Below are positions 24,989 to 34,497 of a DNA stretch of 64,000 nucleotides, one piece after another. The stretch is from JBGTCD01 sp041749015 (GTDB taxonomy: Bacteria; Bacteroidota; Bacteroidia; Cytophagales; Cyclobacteriaceae), in NCBI GenBank assembly GCA_041749015.1, contig JBGTCD010000087.1:1-64000 (forward strand). Direction: 5' to 3'. A program made the translations under genes and the position numbers. How positions within the stretch are numbered: the first letter of the stretch is position 1; every line of letters starts with the position of its first letter. Below the pieces are notes generated by a model, which was given only the letters and a program-made list of their open reading frames with translations, did no database searches and had not been told where the DNA came from.

Positions 24989-27900
24989 TCAATGACCTGT
25001 TAAAACAAAAGCCCCCCAATAATAAGGATCGGGATATGATTCCTTGATTTTGACCTGGGCTGCTTTAAAAGCCCCAAACTTATCCCCTGAACTGATCCAT
25101 GTATTATAAAATTCTTTCATCAGCAATTGAGTCACGGCATCATCTACTTTCCAAAGACTCATGATGATGCTTCTGGCCCCTGCTACTAGGAATGCCCTTT
25201 GCAACCCATAAACCCCCTCACCGGTTTTGACCTCCCCCAAGGCTGTTTCGCAGGCCGAGAGGATAACCATCTCTGTTTCATCAAGTGAAAGATTCATGGC
25301 TTCGTATGCTGTAAGCACGCCGTCCTCCCTAACGGCACCAGTGCTAACAGAAACAACCTGGTCGCCTGCACCTGCCAAAAGTAATCCTGACCGGAATAGA
25401 GGATTGATCATTTCCACTTGGTTGTTGGCCGGGGACTCCTCTATTTCCAGGTCATCCATAAAAAATCCGTGCGTGGCCACATGCAGAAGATAGGGATTAT
25501 TCACCTTTTTGATATTTTCTTCAGAGGCGAGCGATTCCAGGTATTTAAATATTTCCCAGTTTTGTGCAGAGAGGAGGGTAGTCAATGCTCTGATCTCTTC
25601 CATGGTCCCGGGTAGTTCGGGGATATAATTGCCAATTATTTCCCTGAAGGCAGATCTCATCACAGGACCTCCGTTCTGGGTAATCTTGTTAGCACTGCCT
25701 GAAACATATTCGGGAAATCCGAAAAAATGACCTGTTTTCCTGGCGCCTGCTTTCACGGGGTTTCTTTTTTCTATGATTTCCCTGGTATTGGATACGAGTC
25801 TGATATCTTTTTCATCGAGGACGAAGGTTCCTTTCACCGGGTTTCGAAGAGAATTGAGATTGATCTTATTGAAAATGCCATCTAGGGAAATGAAGACCGT
25901 GAGCTTGTCTTTCAATGCCAGGTTGAGCTTTTCAAAATAATTGCCGTAGGAGTACAGATTCTCAATTTTGAAATAGGTGGTATTAATGTAATACTTATAA
26001 AATTTGGCCTCGAGTTGGGTGCCCTTGTCAAATATGACCAAGCCCGGTGCCTGCTCAGATTCACTGGTGACATATAAAGCAAGGTACATCACCGAGTCAG
26101 GATTAAACCGTTTTTTGACCCGCATGATTTCTACAGCCGCCTCATTTTGACCAAGGGTATTTCTAAGGTCTTTCCAAGAATATTGCTGGCGATCGATCTC
26201 AGTTGCAAAAATTTCAGATTTTTCTGAGAGGACCTTTTCAACTTCATTAGCCTTAAACTCAAGATATTTGATTTGCTCAGGATTGAGTTGCTCTATCTGC
26301 GAGCCAAAACTGTAATATCTGACAATTTCTTCCTTCACATTGATCCATTCATCATAGAGCATGATGAGTACCTCATCATTACTGGAAAGAATCCTTTGTC
26401 TCACTTTATTGGAGGCATTGAGCAATAGGGCTTTGGTTGATAATTGCAGGTCATAAAGCTCCCCAAGTATGCTGGAAGCACCCTTCGATTTAAGATGATA
26501 TTCAATAGCAAAATCCTGAAATGACTCAAAAACCGGCCGTATTTTAGTATAGAATGCGGTCTTTTCTCTTTCGCTCATGGAGGGGAATAAATCATTTACC
26601 TTTTTTTGATAGTTGGAGATAACATTTCTATACAGTGGTGCAGCCTTTTCAAAGGCCCCGGTACCAAAATAAAGGGCGGCAAGTCCGTATTCTGAATAGA
26701 TATATTCAGGGTGATCGGTACCCAGGGCCTTTTTCCTGATCTTAAGGGCTTCTTTAAAATAATTCTCCGCTTTTTGGTACTGCTCCATATCCTGGTTGAG
26801 CACAGCGAGGTTGTACAAGGTACTGGCATAGGAGGGATGTTCCTTTCCAAAGGTGGCTTCATAGATTACCAGCCCTTCATTGAAAAGAGCCTCAGCTTTT
26901 TTGAGCTCCCCGGATTTTTGGTAAATGGAAGCCATATTGTGTAAGGTGGTGGCATATAAGGGATGGTTGGCACCAAGAACGGCTTTATCAATTTCTGATG
27001 CAGTAATCAGCAAAGGCAAGGCTTTTTGGTCCTGCCCCTGGATCTGATATAATGTGGCCATATTTTCCAGGATGCTGGCATAAGTTATGGTTTGGGTTTG
27101 CCCATTAATTTCAAATATCCCTTTGGCCTCCTCAAACAAAGGCTCGGCCACCTTATAGTTACCAAGTGTTTGGTAAAACAAGGCCTGGGTATTCAGTCCT
27201 TCTGCATATTGGGAGCTCTTTTTTCCCTCAGTATTTCTAAGTAAGCTCAGGGCTTCAGACAACATTGGCTCAGCTTCCTGGTATTGCCCCCGTGCCTGGT
27301 AAATTCGGGCAATATTGAGAAGGTTGCGGGCATAACCCTGTGAGGACTTTCCTCCAGTAGCCTCAGAAATTTTCAAGGTTTCGTTGAAAATATTTTCAGC
27401 ATTGGTAAGGATACCCATTTTCAAAAGTAAAGTCCCGAAATTTTCAGATATTTTGAGGGTAAGGGCGGTGTTATTCCTCGTTTTGGCATAATCAAGTGCT
27501 TCATCCAAAAGTTCCCTGGCCTGGGTGTACCGGCCATTTTGTTCGTTTAGGGTAGCGAAATTATTCAGAAGATTGGAGAATTCCAGAATGGGAGGATTAT
27601 CGGTGTTTCTATAGGCTTCTAATGCCAAATTGTAGTACTGTTCTGATTCAGGAAATTTCCCCATGGCTTGTAATACAGTTGCCAATCCTTCGTGACATGT
27701 TGCCATCCGCGTATCACCCGGCATTAGATTTTTTTCCAGAATATCCAGGGCCTTACGGTATAGCGCCTCGCTTTCTTTATGGTTTCCTTCTCTGGACTTA
27801 AGCAATGCGTTCTTTTGGAGTGATGAAGCATATCTGGTACTTGTCAATCCATATTTCGATTCACTAAGTGCAAGAGCCTTGCGGAGATGGTTTCCTGCCT

Positions 27901-28972
27901 CCTCAATTGTACCTGTTTCCAGAAGCATGATGCCTAAGTTTTCTGATATTTCAATGAAAATTGGGTCCTCTTCACTTACAATTTCAAAGGCCCGGGCATA
28001 ATAGTTTTGAGCTTCAGCAAATTTACCTTCGCCTTGTTTTAATGCTGCAAGATTGATCAGGGTAGCGGGGTTTGACCCGACCTGATTTGTAAGCAATTGA
28101 GTGGCTTCATCACCTCTGCCAAGTTGCTGAAGGCAGGTGGCCTTCCTGTTGATAAGCCCGCTGCTTACAGGCATGTCATTGTCGGAATATATTTCTATGG
28201 CTTCATTATATTTTTCCAGGGCTTGGGAGTAATCATTAGCCTCCTGATGGCAGATCCCGATTTGTTCCAGTACCAGGGCATATTCTGACGAGGATTCAAG
28301 ACCTGCTGCCTCATAGATGGATTCCGTTTCTTTAAACCAACCCAAGGCCTTTGGGTAATTCTCAAAGTCCATCTGCACCATCCCCATATTAAAGGTAGCA
28401 GTGAGATAATCCATGGTAATCTCCTCCCGCTCTCCAAAAGCAGCGAACCCCCGATTGAGATAATCCGAGGCCTCCTGAATTTCATTAAGCTGATACATGG
28501 TGCTGCCCATCAGCCACAGGGCATTGGTTTTTAAATCAATATTCTTTTCAAGTTGGTCAATAGCTGCCTGAAAATGTGAAGCGGCTTCTTCAAACTGGTC
28601 GAGCATATAATGGGCGTACCCCAGGTTGAAATGGGCTGAGCCTTTCATCTCAGGGTCTGCGTTTTCTATTTCCTTATGCACCCGGATCTCTCGTGAGCCA
28701 TATTCCACACTTTTATCAAAATAGCCCATGGAAAATGAAGCCGTAGTGATAAATCTCAGAATGGCAGCATGATTGGGACTATTGGTGCCATCTTCCTGAA
28801 GGAAGCGCACCAGGCTTTGTTCAGCGATACGAATGGCCTCATCACTTTCTCCGTTGCGCATGAGTTCTTCAGCTTCCTGGTAAATCTTATACCAGCCCTG
28901 GGCCATACCCATTACCGGACATAAGCACAAAAGCAAAACTATAGAAAGCGGTATGAAAAAAACCCTACACAT
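24989..28972 (-). CDS. Exported TPR-CHAT caspase-like protein
   Basis: This 1,327-residue protein carries a signal peptide (MCRVFFIPLSIVLLLCLCPVMG). A long array of TPR units (about 25-830, repeats such as AEPLFEEAKGIFE and YASTLYNLAVLNQ), a helical linker and a C-terminal CHAT domain (about 1000-1327) follow. The CHAT catalytic pair is present: His1168 in LLHVATHGFFMDD and Cys1241 in VILSACETALGEV. CHAT domains are caspase-related cysteine proteases (separase clan), so cleavage of a protein bound by the TPRs is plausible. Unlike cytoplasmic CRISPR-linked TPR-CHAT, this one is exported. It leads a three-gene operon with a wall-binding propeller protein and another exported protein. Confidence 0.9.
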   Translation of the reverse strand: MCRVFFIPLSIVLLLCLCPVMGMAQGWYKIYQEAEELMRNGESDEAIRIAEQSLVRFLQEDGTNSPNHAAILRFITTASFSMGYFDKSVEYGSREIRVHKEIENADPEMKGSAHFNLGYAHYMLDQFEEAASHFQAAIDQLEKNIDLKTNALWLMGSTMYQLNEIQEASDYLNRGFAAFGEREEITMDYLTATFNMGMVQMDFENYPKALGWFKETESIYEAAGLESSSEYALVLEQIGICHQEANDYSQALEKYNEAIEIYSDNDMPVSSGLINRKATCLQQLGRGDEATQLLTNQVGSNPATLINLAALKQGEGKFAEAQNYYARAFEIVSEEDPIFIEISENLGIMLLETGTIEEAGNHLRKALALSESKYGLTSTRYASSLQKNALLKSREGNHKESEALYRKALDILEKNLMPGDTRMATCHEGLATVLQAMGKFPESEQYYNLALEAYRNTDNPPILEFSNLLNNFATLNEQNGRYTQARELLDEALDYAKTRNNTALTLKISENFGTLLLKMGILTNAENIFNETLKISEATGGKSSQGYARNLLNIARIYQARGQYQEAEPMLSEALSLLRNTEGKKSSQYAEGLNTQALFYQTLGNYKVAEPLFEEAKGIFEINGQTQTITYASILENMATLYQIQGQDQKALPLLITASEIDKAVLGANHPLYATTLHNMASIYQKSGELKKAEALFNEGLVIYEATFGKEHPSYASTLYNLAVLNQDMEQYQKAENYFKEALKIRKKALGTDHPEYIYSEYGLAALYFGTGAFEKAAPLYRNVISNYQKKVNDLFPSMSEREKTAFYTKIRPVFESFQDFAIEYHLKSKGASSILGELYDLQLSTKALLLNASNKVRQRILSSNDEVLIMLYDEWINVKEEIVRYYSFGSQIEQLNPEQIKYLEFKANEVEKVLSEKSEIFATEIDRQQYSWKDLRNTLGQNEAAVEIMRVKKRFNPDSVMYLALYVTSESEQAPGLVIFDKGTQLEAKFYKYYINTTYFKIENLYSYGNYFEKLNLALKDKLTVFISLDGIFNKINLNSLRNPVKGTFVLDEKDIRLVSNTREIIEKRNPVKAGARKTGHFFGFPEYVSGSANKITQNGGPVMRSAFREIIGNYIPELPGTMEEIRALTTLLSAQNWEIFKYLESLASEENIKKVNNPYLLHVATHGFFMDDLEIEESPANNQVEMINPLFRSGLLLAGAGDQVVSVSTGAVREDGVLTAYEAMNLSLDETEMVILSACETALGEVKTGEGVYGLQRAFLVAGARSIIMSLWKVDDAVTQLLMKEFYNTWISSGDKFGAFKAAQVKIKESYPDPYYWGAFVLTGH

Positions 28973-29102
28973 TTCTTGAAAACAGCATTAATTTTAAAAT
29001 TAGTCATTTTTAAAGTATGATGATGTCTTATGATTATTAAAATGAAAATCGGTTTAATTTTTAAGTCTGATACTGTAATCAAAATCACTTATATTTACCC
29101 CA

Positions 29103-31898
29103 ATGAGTAAAGACAAGAAAACACTATTTCTTTTGGATGCTTATGCGTTGATTTATCGGGCGCATTTTGCTTTTAGTAAGAATCCAAGACTCAATTCAAA
29201 AGGACTCAATACAGGGGTCATGTTTGGATTCACCAATACCCTTTTGGAAGTCATCAACAAACAGAAACCCACACATATTGCAGTTGCATTTGACACCAGG
29301 GCACCCACATTCCGGCACAAGGAATATTCAGAATATAAAGCCCAGCGACAGGAGCAACCCGAAGACATCACTAATGCGATCCCATTTGTTCGGGAAATCA
29401 TCAAAGGGTTTAATATTCCAATTATTGAAAAGGACGGGTTTGAGGCTGATGATATTATTGGGACCCTCGCCAAACAAGCCGAAAAGGCGGGTTTTACCGT
29501 TTACATGATGACGCCGGATAAAGATTTCGGGCAGTTGGTTACTGAGAAGGTCTTCCTATATAAGCCTTCTTACATGGGCAATAGTGTGGATGTAATGGGG
29601 ATTGAGGAGGTAACCAAAAAGTGGGATATCGAGCAGGTAGACCAGGTCAGGGATATGCTTGGCCTTCAGGGAGATGCCTCGGATAATATCCCGGGAATTC
29701 CCGGCATCGGGCCCAAAACAGCAGCTACCCTTCTCAAAACTTTCGGCACTGTAGAGCAGATCGTTAAGAACGCTGATAAGCTCAAAGGCAAGCAAAGAGA
29801 AAACGTAGAAACGTACGGCTCTCAAGGGATTTTATCCAAAAGACTTGCCACTATCATTACCGATGTACCAGTAGATTTTGATGAACCCGCTTTGGTGTAT
29901 GATGGTCCAATAGAGGACCAGCTAAAGGAAATTTTCAGGGAGCTGGAATTCAGAACGATCATGCAGCGGGTATTTAATGAAACCATCGCTGAAAAGCCAT
30001 CGGCCGGAGCACAGGGGGAGCTCTTTGCAGCCATCAAAAGTAAAGAAATTACCCAAAACGGGCAGCCCGGCCCCACTTCGGATTTTGATGATATTACCAC
30101 TGTATCCTACGATTACCATCTTATCGAAAGCCTTGAAGAGATGCAAGACCTGGCGAAGTATCTCGCCATGCAAAAGGAGTTTTGCTTTGATACAGAAACC
30201 ACCAGTATCCATGCCCATGAGGCCGAGCTGGTAGGGCTTGCCTTTTCTTATGTTCCTGGGGAAGCCTTTTACATCCCTACCCCTGAGGAGGAAAAAGAGG
30301 TAAAAGCCATCCTTGAAATTTTTAAGACTGTCCTTGCAGATCAGAACATCACAAAAATCGGTCAGAATATCAAGTACGATATGATAGTGCTGATGAATTA
30401 TGGGATTATGGTGAAAGGTCCGATATATGACACCATGCTTGCCCATTATGTGCTGGACTCAGAAGGCAAGCATAATATGGATTTCTTAGCCGAAAAGTAT
30501 TTAAAATACCGACCCGTTTCCATTACTGAGCTCATAGGGCCAAAAGGTAAAAGACAGGGAAATATGCGGGACGTGCCTCCGGCGGAGGTAGCAGTATATG
30601 CCGGTGAGGATGCCGATATCACCCTGAAACTTCGCCACAAGCTGCATGAGGAGGTGAAAACCATGGGATTTGAAAAGCTATTGGATACCATAGAATTTCC
30701 TCTGGTGCCGGTGTTGGCATCCATGGAATATGAAGGGGTCAGGATTGATGAAGAGGCTCTTAATTTACTCTCCAAGGATTATGAAAAAAAGGCTCTGAAG
30801 GCTCAGGAAGAGATTTATGATATGGCCGGAGTAGAGTTTAACATTGCATCGCCCAAGCAACTGGGTGAGGTGCTTTTTGACAAACTAAAACTCGTGGACA
30901 AACCCAAAAAGACCAAAACCGGACAATATGCCACGGGTGAGGATATTTTGAGCAGGCTGTCCAATGACCATCCTATCGCTAATAAGATTCTGGAATTCAG
31001 AGAATATCAAAAGTTAAAGTCTACCTATGTAGATGCCCTGCCTTCGATGATCAATCCCAGAGATAGAAGAATCCATACGGATTATAGGCAGGCGGTAGCC
31101 GCTACAGGCAGGCTGAGTTCCAATAACCCCAACCTGCAGAACATCCCGATTCGTACAGAAAATGGCCGGGCGATCAGGAAGGCCTTTGTCCCAAGAGCAA
31201 ATGATTTTTTGCTTTTTTCAGCAGATTATTCGCAAATTGAGTTGCGTATTGTAGCCGCTTTTTCCGGAGATGAAAGCATGATTGAAGCCTTTAGGCAAGG
31301 GAGAGACATCCATGCTACTACTGCCAGTAAAGTATTTGGGGTTCCCCTGGAGGAGGTAGAGCCAGGCATGAGGAGAAAGGCCAAAGAGGTAAATTTTGGG
31401 ATTATCTATGGCATCTCCGCATTTGGTCTGGGTCAAAATCTTAATATTTCCCGTACAGAAGCCAGCGACATCATTTCTTCTTACTTCAGGGAGTTTCCGG
31501 CGATAAAGGAATACATGGAGCGGGTAGTTGCCCAGGCTAAAAAGGATGAGTATGTTTCGACTCATTTTGGCAGAAGGCGGTATCTGCGGGATATTAACGA
31601 CCGCAATCAAACTATGCGCGGTTTTGCAGAACGCAACGCCATCAATGCACCCATTCAGGGTACTGCTGCTGATATCATCAAAATTGCCATGATTCAGGTG
31701 AAAGAATGGATGGACAAAGAAGACCTGAAATCAAGAATGATACTACAGGTGCATGACGAATTGGTTTTTGATGTGCATCGGGATGAAAAAGAAAAAGTGA
31801 AGGAAAATGTAATACGCATCATGCAGGATGCCGTAAACCTGGAGGTGCCCATGAAGGTAGATGCCGGATTTGGAGAAAATTGGCTGGAAGCCCATTAA
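29103..31898 (+). CDS. polA: DNA polymerase I
   Basis: This 931-residue three-domain repair and Okazaki-fragment polymerase is complete. The N-terminal 5'-3' exonuclease has FEADDIIGTLAKQAE and LQGDASDNIPGIPGIGPKTA. The middle proofreading exonuclease has all three motifs intact: FDTETTS, IGQNIKYDM, YAGEDADI. The polymerase domain follows with SADYSQIELRIVAAFSGD, RRKAKEVNFGIIYG and VHDELVFDV. Many Pol I proteins have lost proofreading; this one has not. It is divergent from the CHAT operon and 38 bases upstream of cysS on the same strand. Confidence 0.97.
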   Translation: MSKDKKTLFLLDAYALIYRAHFAFSKNPRLNSKGLNTGVMFGFTNTLLEVINKQKPTHIAVAFDTRAPTFRHKEYSEYKAQRQEQPEDITNAIPFVREIIKGFNIPIIEKDGFEADDIIGTLAKQAEKAGFTVYMMTPDKDFGQLVTEKVFLYKPSYMGNSVDVMGIEEVTKKWDIEQVDQVRDMLGLQGDASDNIPGIPGIGPKTAATLLKTFGTVEQIVKNADKLKGKQRENVETYGSQGILSKRLATIITDVPVDFDEPALVYDGPIEDQLKEIFRELEFRTIMQRVFNETIAEKPSAGAQGELFAAIKSKEITQNGQPGPTSDFDDITTVSYDYHLIESLEEMQDLAKYLAMQKEFCFDTETTSIHAHEAELVGLAFSYVPGEAFYIPTPEEEKEVKAILEIFKTVLADQNITKIGQNIKYDMIVLMNYGIMVKGPIYDTMLAHYVLDSEGKHNMDFLAEKYLKYRPVSITELIGPKGKRQGNMRDVPPAEVAVYAGEDADITLKLRHKLHEEVKTMGFEKLLDTIEFPLVPVLASMEYEGVRIDEEALNLLSKDYEKKALKAQEEIYDMAGVEFNIASPKQLGEVLFDKLKLVDKPKKTKTGQYATGEDILSRLSNDHPIANKILEFREYQKLKSTYVDALPSMINPRDRRIHTDYRQAVAATGRLSSNNPNLQNIPIRTENGRAIRKAFVPRANDFLLFSADYSQIELRIVAAFSGDESMIEAFRQGRDIHATTASKVFGVPLEEVEPGMRRKAKEVNFGIIYGISAFGLGQNLNISRTEASDIISSYFREFPAIKEYMERVVAQAKKDEYVSTHFGRRRYLRDINDRNQTMRGFAERNAINAPIQGTAADIIKIAMIQVKEWMDKEDLKSRMILQVHDELVFDVHRDEKEKVKENVIRIMQDAVNLEVPMKVDAGFGENWLEAH

Positions 31899-31936
31899 AT
31901 ACCATGACCACTGGTTATTTTTTTTAATTTTGCCCA

Positions 31937-33430
31937 ATGAGTGAAAAGCTGACCGTTTACAATTCCCTGACCAGAAAGAAAGAAGGCTTCGAGCCGTTCA
32001 ATCCGCCCTTTGTGGGCATGTACGTGTGCGGGCCTACAGTGTATAATGATGTGCATCTGGGTAATGTGAGGACCTTCATGACTTTTGATGTGATTTACAG
32101 GTACCTCATGCATCTGGGCTATAAGGTGCGGTATGTGCGCAACATCACCGATGTAGGCCACCTGGAAAATGATGCTGATGAAGGAGAGGATAAAATCGCC
32201 AAAAAAGCCAAGCTGGAAAATTTGGAGCCTATGGAAATTGTGCACCGGTATACCGATGGGTTTCATCAGGTAATGAAGCAATTTAACCTCCTGCCTCCCA
32301 GCATAGAGCCTGCTGCTACCGGGCATATCATCGAACAAATAGAAATGGTGAAGCTTTTGATTGAAAAGGGCTTTGCTTATGAGGTCAATGGGTCAGTGTA
32401 TTTTGATGTGACCAAATATGATAAGCAGTATCAGTACGGCAAGCTCTCCGGACGTGTTATAGAAGAACTCATGGAAAGTGGCCGTGATTTAGACGCTCAG
32501 GATGAGAAAAGAAACAAGGTAGATTTTGCCCTCTGGAAAAAAGCCGGTCCGGCCCATATCATGCGGTGGCCCTCTCCCTGGGGAGAAGGATTTCCCGGAT
32601 GGCACCTGGAATGCACGGTCATGAGCACCAAGTATCTGGGCGAGACTTTTGATATCCACGGAGGTGGCCTTGATTTGAAATTTCCCCACCATGAATGTGA
32701 AATAGCCCAGTCAATAGGCAGCCATGGGAAGGACCCCGTCAAATATTGGCTGCATACCAATATGCTCACCGTGAATGGTCAAAAAATGAGCAAATCCCTG
32801 GGCAATTCATTCCTGCCCCGGGAACTGATCACCGGTGAACACCCGATGCTGGATCGGGCTTACAGCCCAATGACGGTGCGGTTCTTTATGATGCAATCGC
32901 ATTATTCCAGCACGGTGGATTTTTCCAATGAGGCCCTTCAAGCAGCCGCCAAAGGGTACCGGAAAATGATCAATGGTCTGCGACTCATTAAAAAAATGGA
33001 CCCGCCGGAGGGCCTGCCTTCAAAGCCGGGTAATGCTGAACTGGCTGAGGAGGTCGGCAAAATCCTCAAAGCGTGCACCCATGCTATGAATGATGATTTT
33101 AATACTGCCCTGACCATCGGGCATCTTTTTAATCTGCTTAAGAAAATCAATTCCCTTCACATGGGGCATATCACATTTGAGGACCTGGGTAAAGATTTAT
33201 TCAATAAAATAAAAACCACGTATTTAAGTTTTATCGAGGATGTTTTAGGCCTGGTAGAGGAAAAGCAGGATCACCAGGAAGCATTGATTGAAGCCCTTTT
33301 GGAGTTATATACAGAAGCCAAACAGGTCAAGGATTATGATAAGGTAGACACCATTCGTGCCCGCTTTAAATCCCTGGGCATCATCGTGAAAGACTTAAAG
33401 ACCGGCGTTGAGTGGGCTTATGAAGAATAA
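31937..33430 (+). CDS. cysS: Cysteinyl-tRNA synthetase
   Basis: This 497-residue class I synthetase charges tRNA-Cys. The zinc cysteine and HIGH-type signature are in YVCGPTVYNDVHLGNVRTF, further zinc ligands in GWHLECTVMS and FPHHECEIAQ, and the KMSKS loop in NGQKMSKSLGNS. The C-terminal DALR-type helical domain runs from about 345. Length is normal. A TAATTTTG box lies directly upstream at 31925-31932, too near the start codon for certainty as promoter. The next gene starts 6 bases after its stop, so they form an operon. Confidence 0.97.
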   Translation: MSEKLTVYNSLTRKKEGFEPFNPPFVGMYVCGPTVYNDVHLGNVRTFMTFDVIYRYLMHLGYKVRYVRNITDVGHLENDADEGEDKIAKKAKLENLEPMEIVHRYTDGFHQVMKQFNLLPPSIEPAATGHIIEQIEMVKLLIEKGFAYEVNGSVYFDVTKYDKQYQYGKLSGRVIEELMESGRDLDAQDEKRNKVDFALWKKAGPAHIMRWPSPWGEGFPGWHLECTVMSTKYLGETFDIHGGGLDLKFPHHECEIAQSIGSHGKDPVKYWLHTNMLTVNGQKMSKSLGNSFLPRELITGEHPMLDRAYSPMTVRFFMMQSHYSSTVDFSNEALQAAAKGYRKMINGLRLIKKMDPPEGLPSKPGNAELAEEVGKILKACTHAMNDDFNTALTIGHLFNLLKKINSLHMGHITFEDLGKDLFNKIKTTYLSFIEDVLGLVEEKQDHQEALIEALLELYTEAKQVKDYDKVDTIRARFKSLGIIVKDLKTGVEWAYEE

Positions 33431-33436
33431 AATTTT

Positions 33437-34444
33437 ATGAGAAAACAATTTAAAATTTATCCCCTGATCCTCTTATTAGGGATTTTGATGGCCTCCTGTG
33501 GAGAAGTCAAAAAGGGGGCAGAGGAGATTAGCAAGCCCGAGAAAGTGGTGGCGGTGCCGGTATTCAATGCGGATTCGGCCTTTACCTTCATCCAAACACA
33601 GGTTGACTTTGGGCCGAGAGTGCCCAATACCGATGGGCATCGCGAAACAGCCGAATATCTGATCCGGAAATTTCGGGAGTATGGCGCGGCGGTGACTGTG
33701 CAGGAGTTTAAATCCCCTACGTTTGATGGAAATGAGCTGGAGCTAAAAAATATAATTGCCACCTACAACCCACAAATGCGCAAGCGGATCCTTCTTGCGG
33801 CCCATTGGGATACCCGCCCTTTCGCTGATAAAGATGATCCCGAAAAATGGCATAAGCCCATTGATGGGGCCAATGATGGCGGCAGTGGCGTAGGCGTGGT
33901 GCTTGAAGTAGCGCGGGCTTTTTCTGAAAAAGGATTACCTGAAGTTGGTGTAGACATCATTTTATTTGATGGAGAGGATTGGGGTGAGCTTGACGCAAAA
34001 CAAGAAAATGTGCCCTTGCCGGAAGGATTATATTCCTGGTGGTGCTTGGGCTCTCAGTATTGGTCACTCAACAAGCATAAGCCTAATTACTCAGCCTATT
34101 ACGGGATACTATTGGATATGGTGGGCGCCAAGGGCTCAAAATTTTATATGGAAGGCGCCTCTATGCGTTATGCCCCATCTGTGGTAGAGAAAGTCTGGGA
34201 CGCGGCGGCTTCCCTCGGCTATGGCAATTATTTCATCAAAAGCAAAAAGCCGGAGATCACAGACGACCATATTTTTGTCAACGAACTGGCGAGGATTCCT
34301 ATGATCAATATTGTGCACTACGACCCCCAGCACGGCTATTTTGGGGATTACCACCACACCCTAAGCGATAATATGGACCTGATCAGTACGGAGCCCCTAA
34401 AGGCAGTTGGGCAAACCCTCCTTTACGTCATTTACCATGAGTGA
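33437..34444 (+). CDS. Glutaminyl-cyclase-like M28 lipoprotein
   Basis: This 335-residue protein has a lipoprotein signal (lipobox LMASC at about residues 18-22). Its M28-type zinc enzyme fold is typical of type II glutaminyl cyclases, which form N-terminal pyroglutamate on exported proteins. Zinc and catalytic residues are seen in AHWDTRPFAD, GANDGGSGVGV, LFDGEDWGE, DDHIFVNELARIPMI and HHTLSDNMD. In Bacteroidota this enzyme acts on proteins whose signal cleavage exposes Gln, and several exported proteins in this window have Gln just after the signal. An aminopeptidase role is the alternative. It is co-transcribed with cysS. Confidence 0.85.
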   Translation: MRKQFKIYPLILLLGILMASCGEVKKGAEEISKPEKVVAVPVFNADSAFTFIQTQVDFGPRVPNTDGHRETAEYLIRKFREYGAAVTVQEFKSPTFDGNELELKNIIATYNPQMRKRILLAAHWDTRPFADKDDPEKWHKPIDGANDGGSGVGVVLEVARAFSEKGLPEVGVDIILFDGEDWGELDAKQENVPLPEGLYSWWCLGSQYWSLNKHKPNYSAYYGILLDMVGAKGSKFYMEGASMRYAPSVVEKVWDAAASLGYGNYFIKSKKPEITDDHIFVNELARIPMINIVHYDPQHGYFGDYHHTLSDNMDLISTEPLKAVGQTLLYVIYHE

Positions 34445-34497
34445 AGCAGTTAGGGTCAGTTTTACGCCCAGGATAAGGTGAAGTAAAAAAAATTTCC

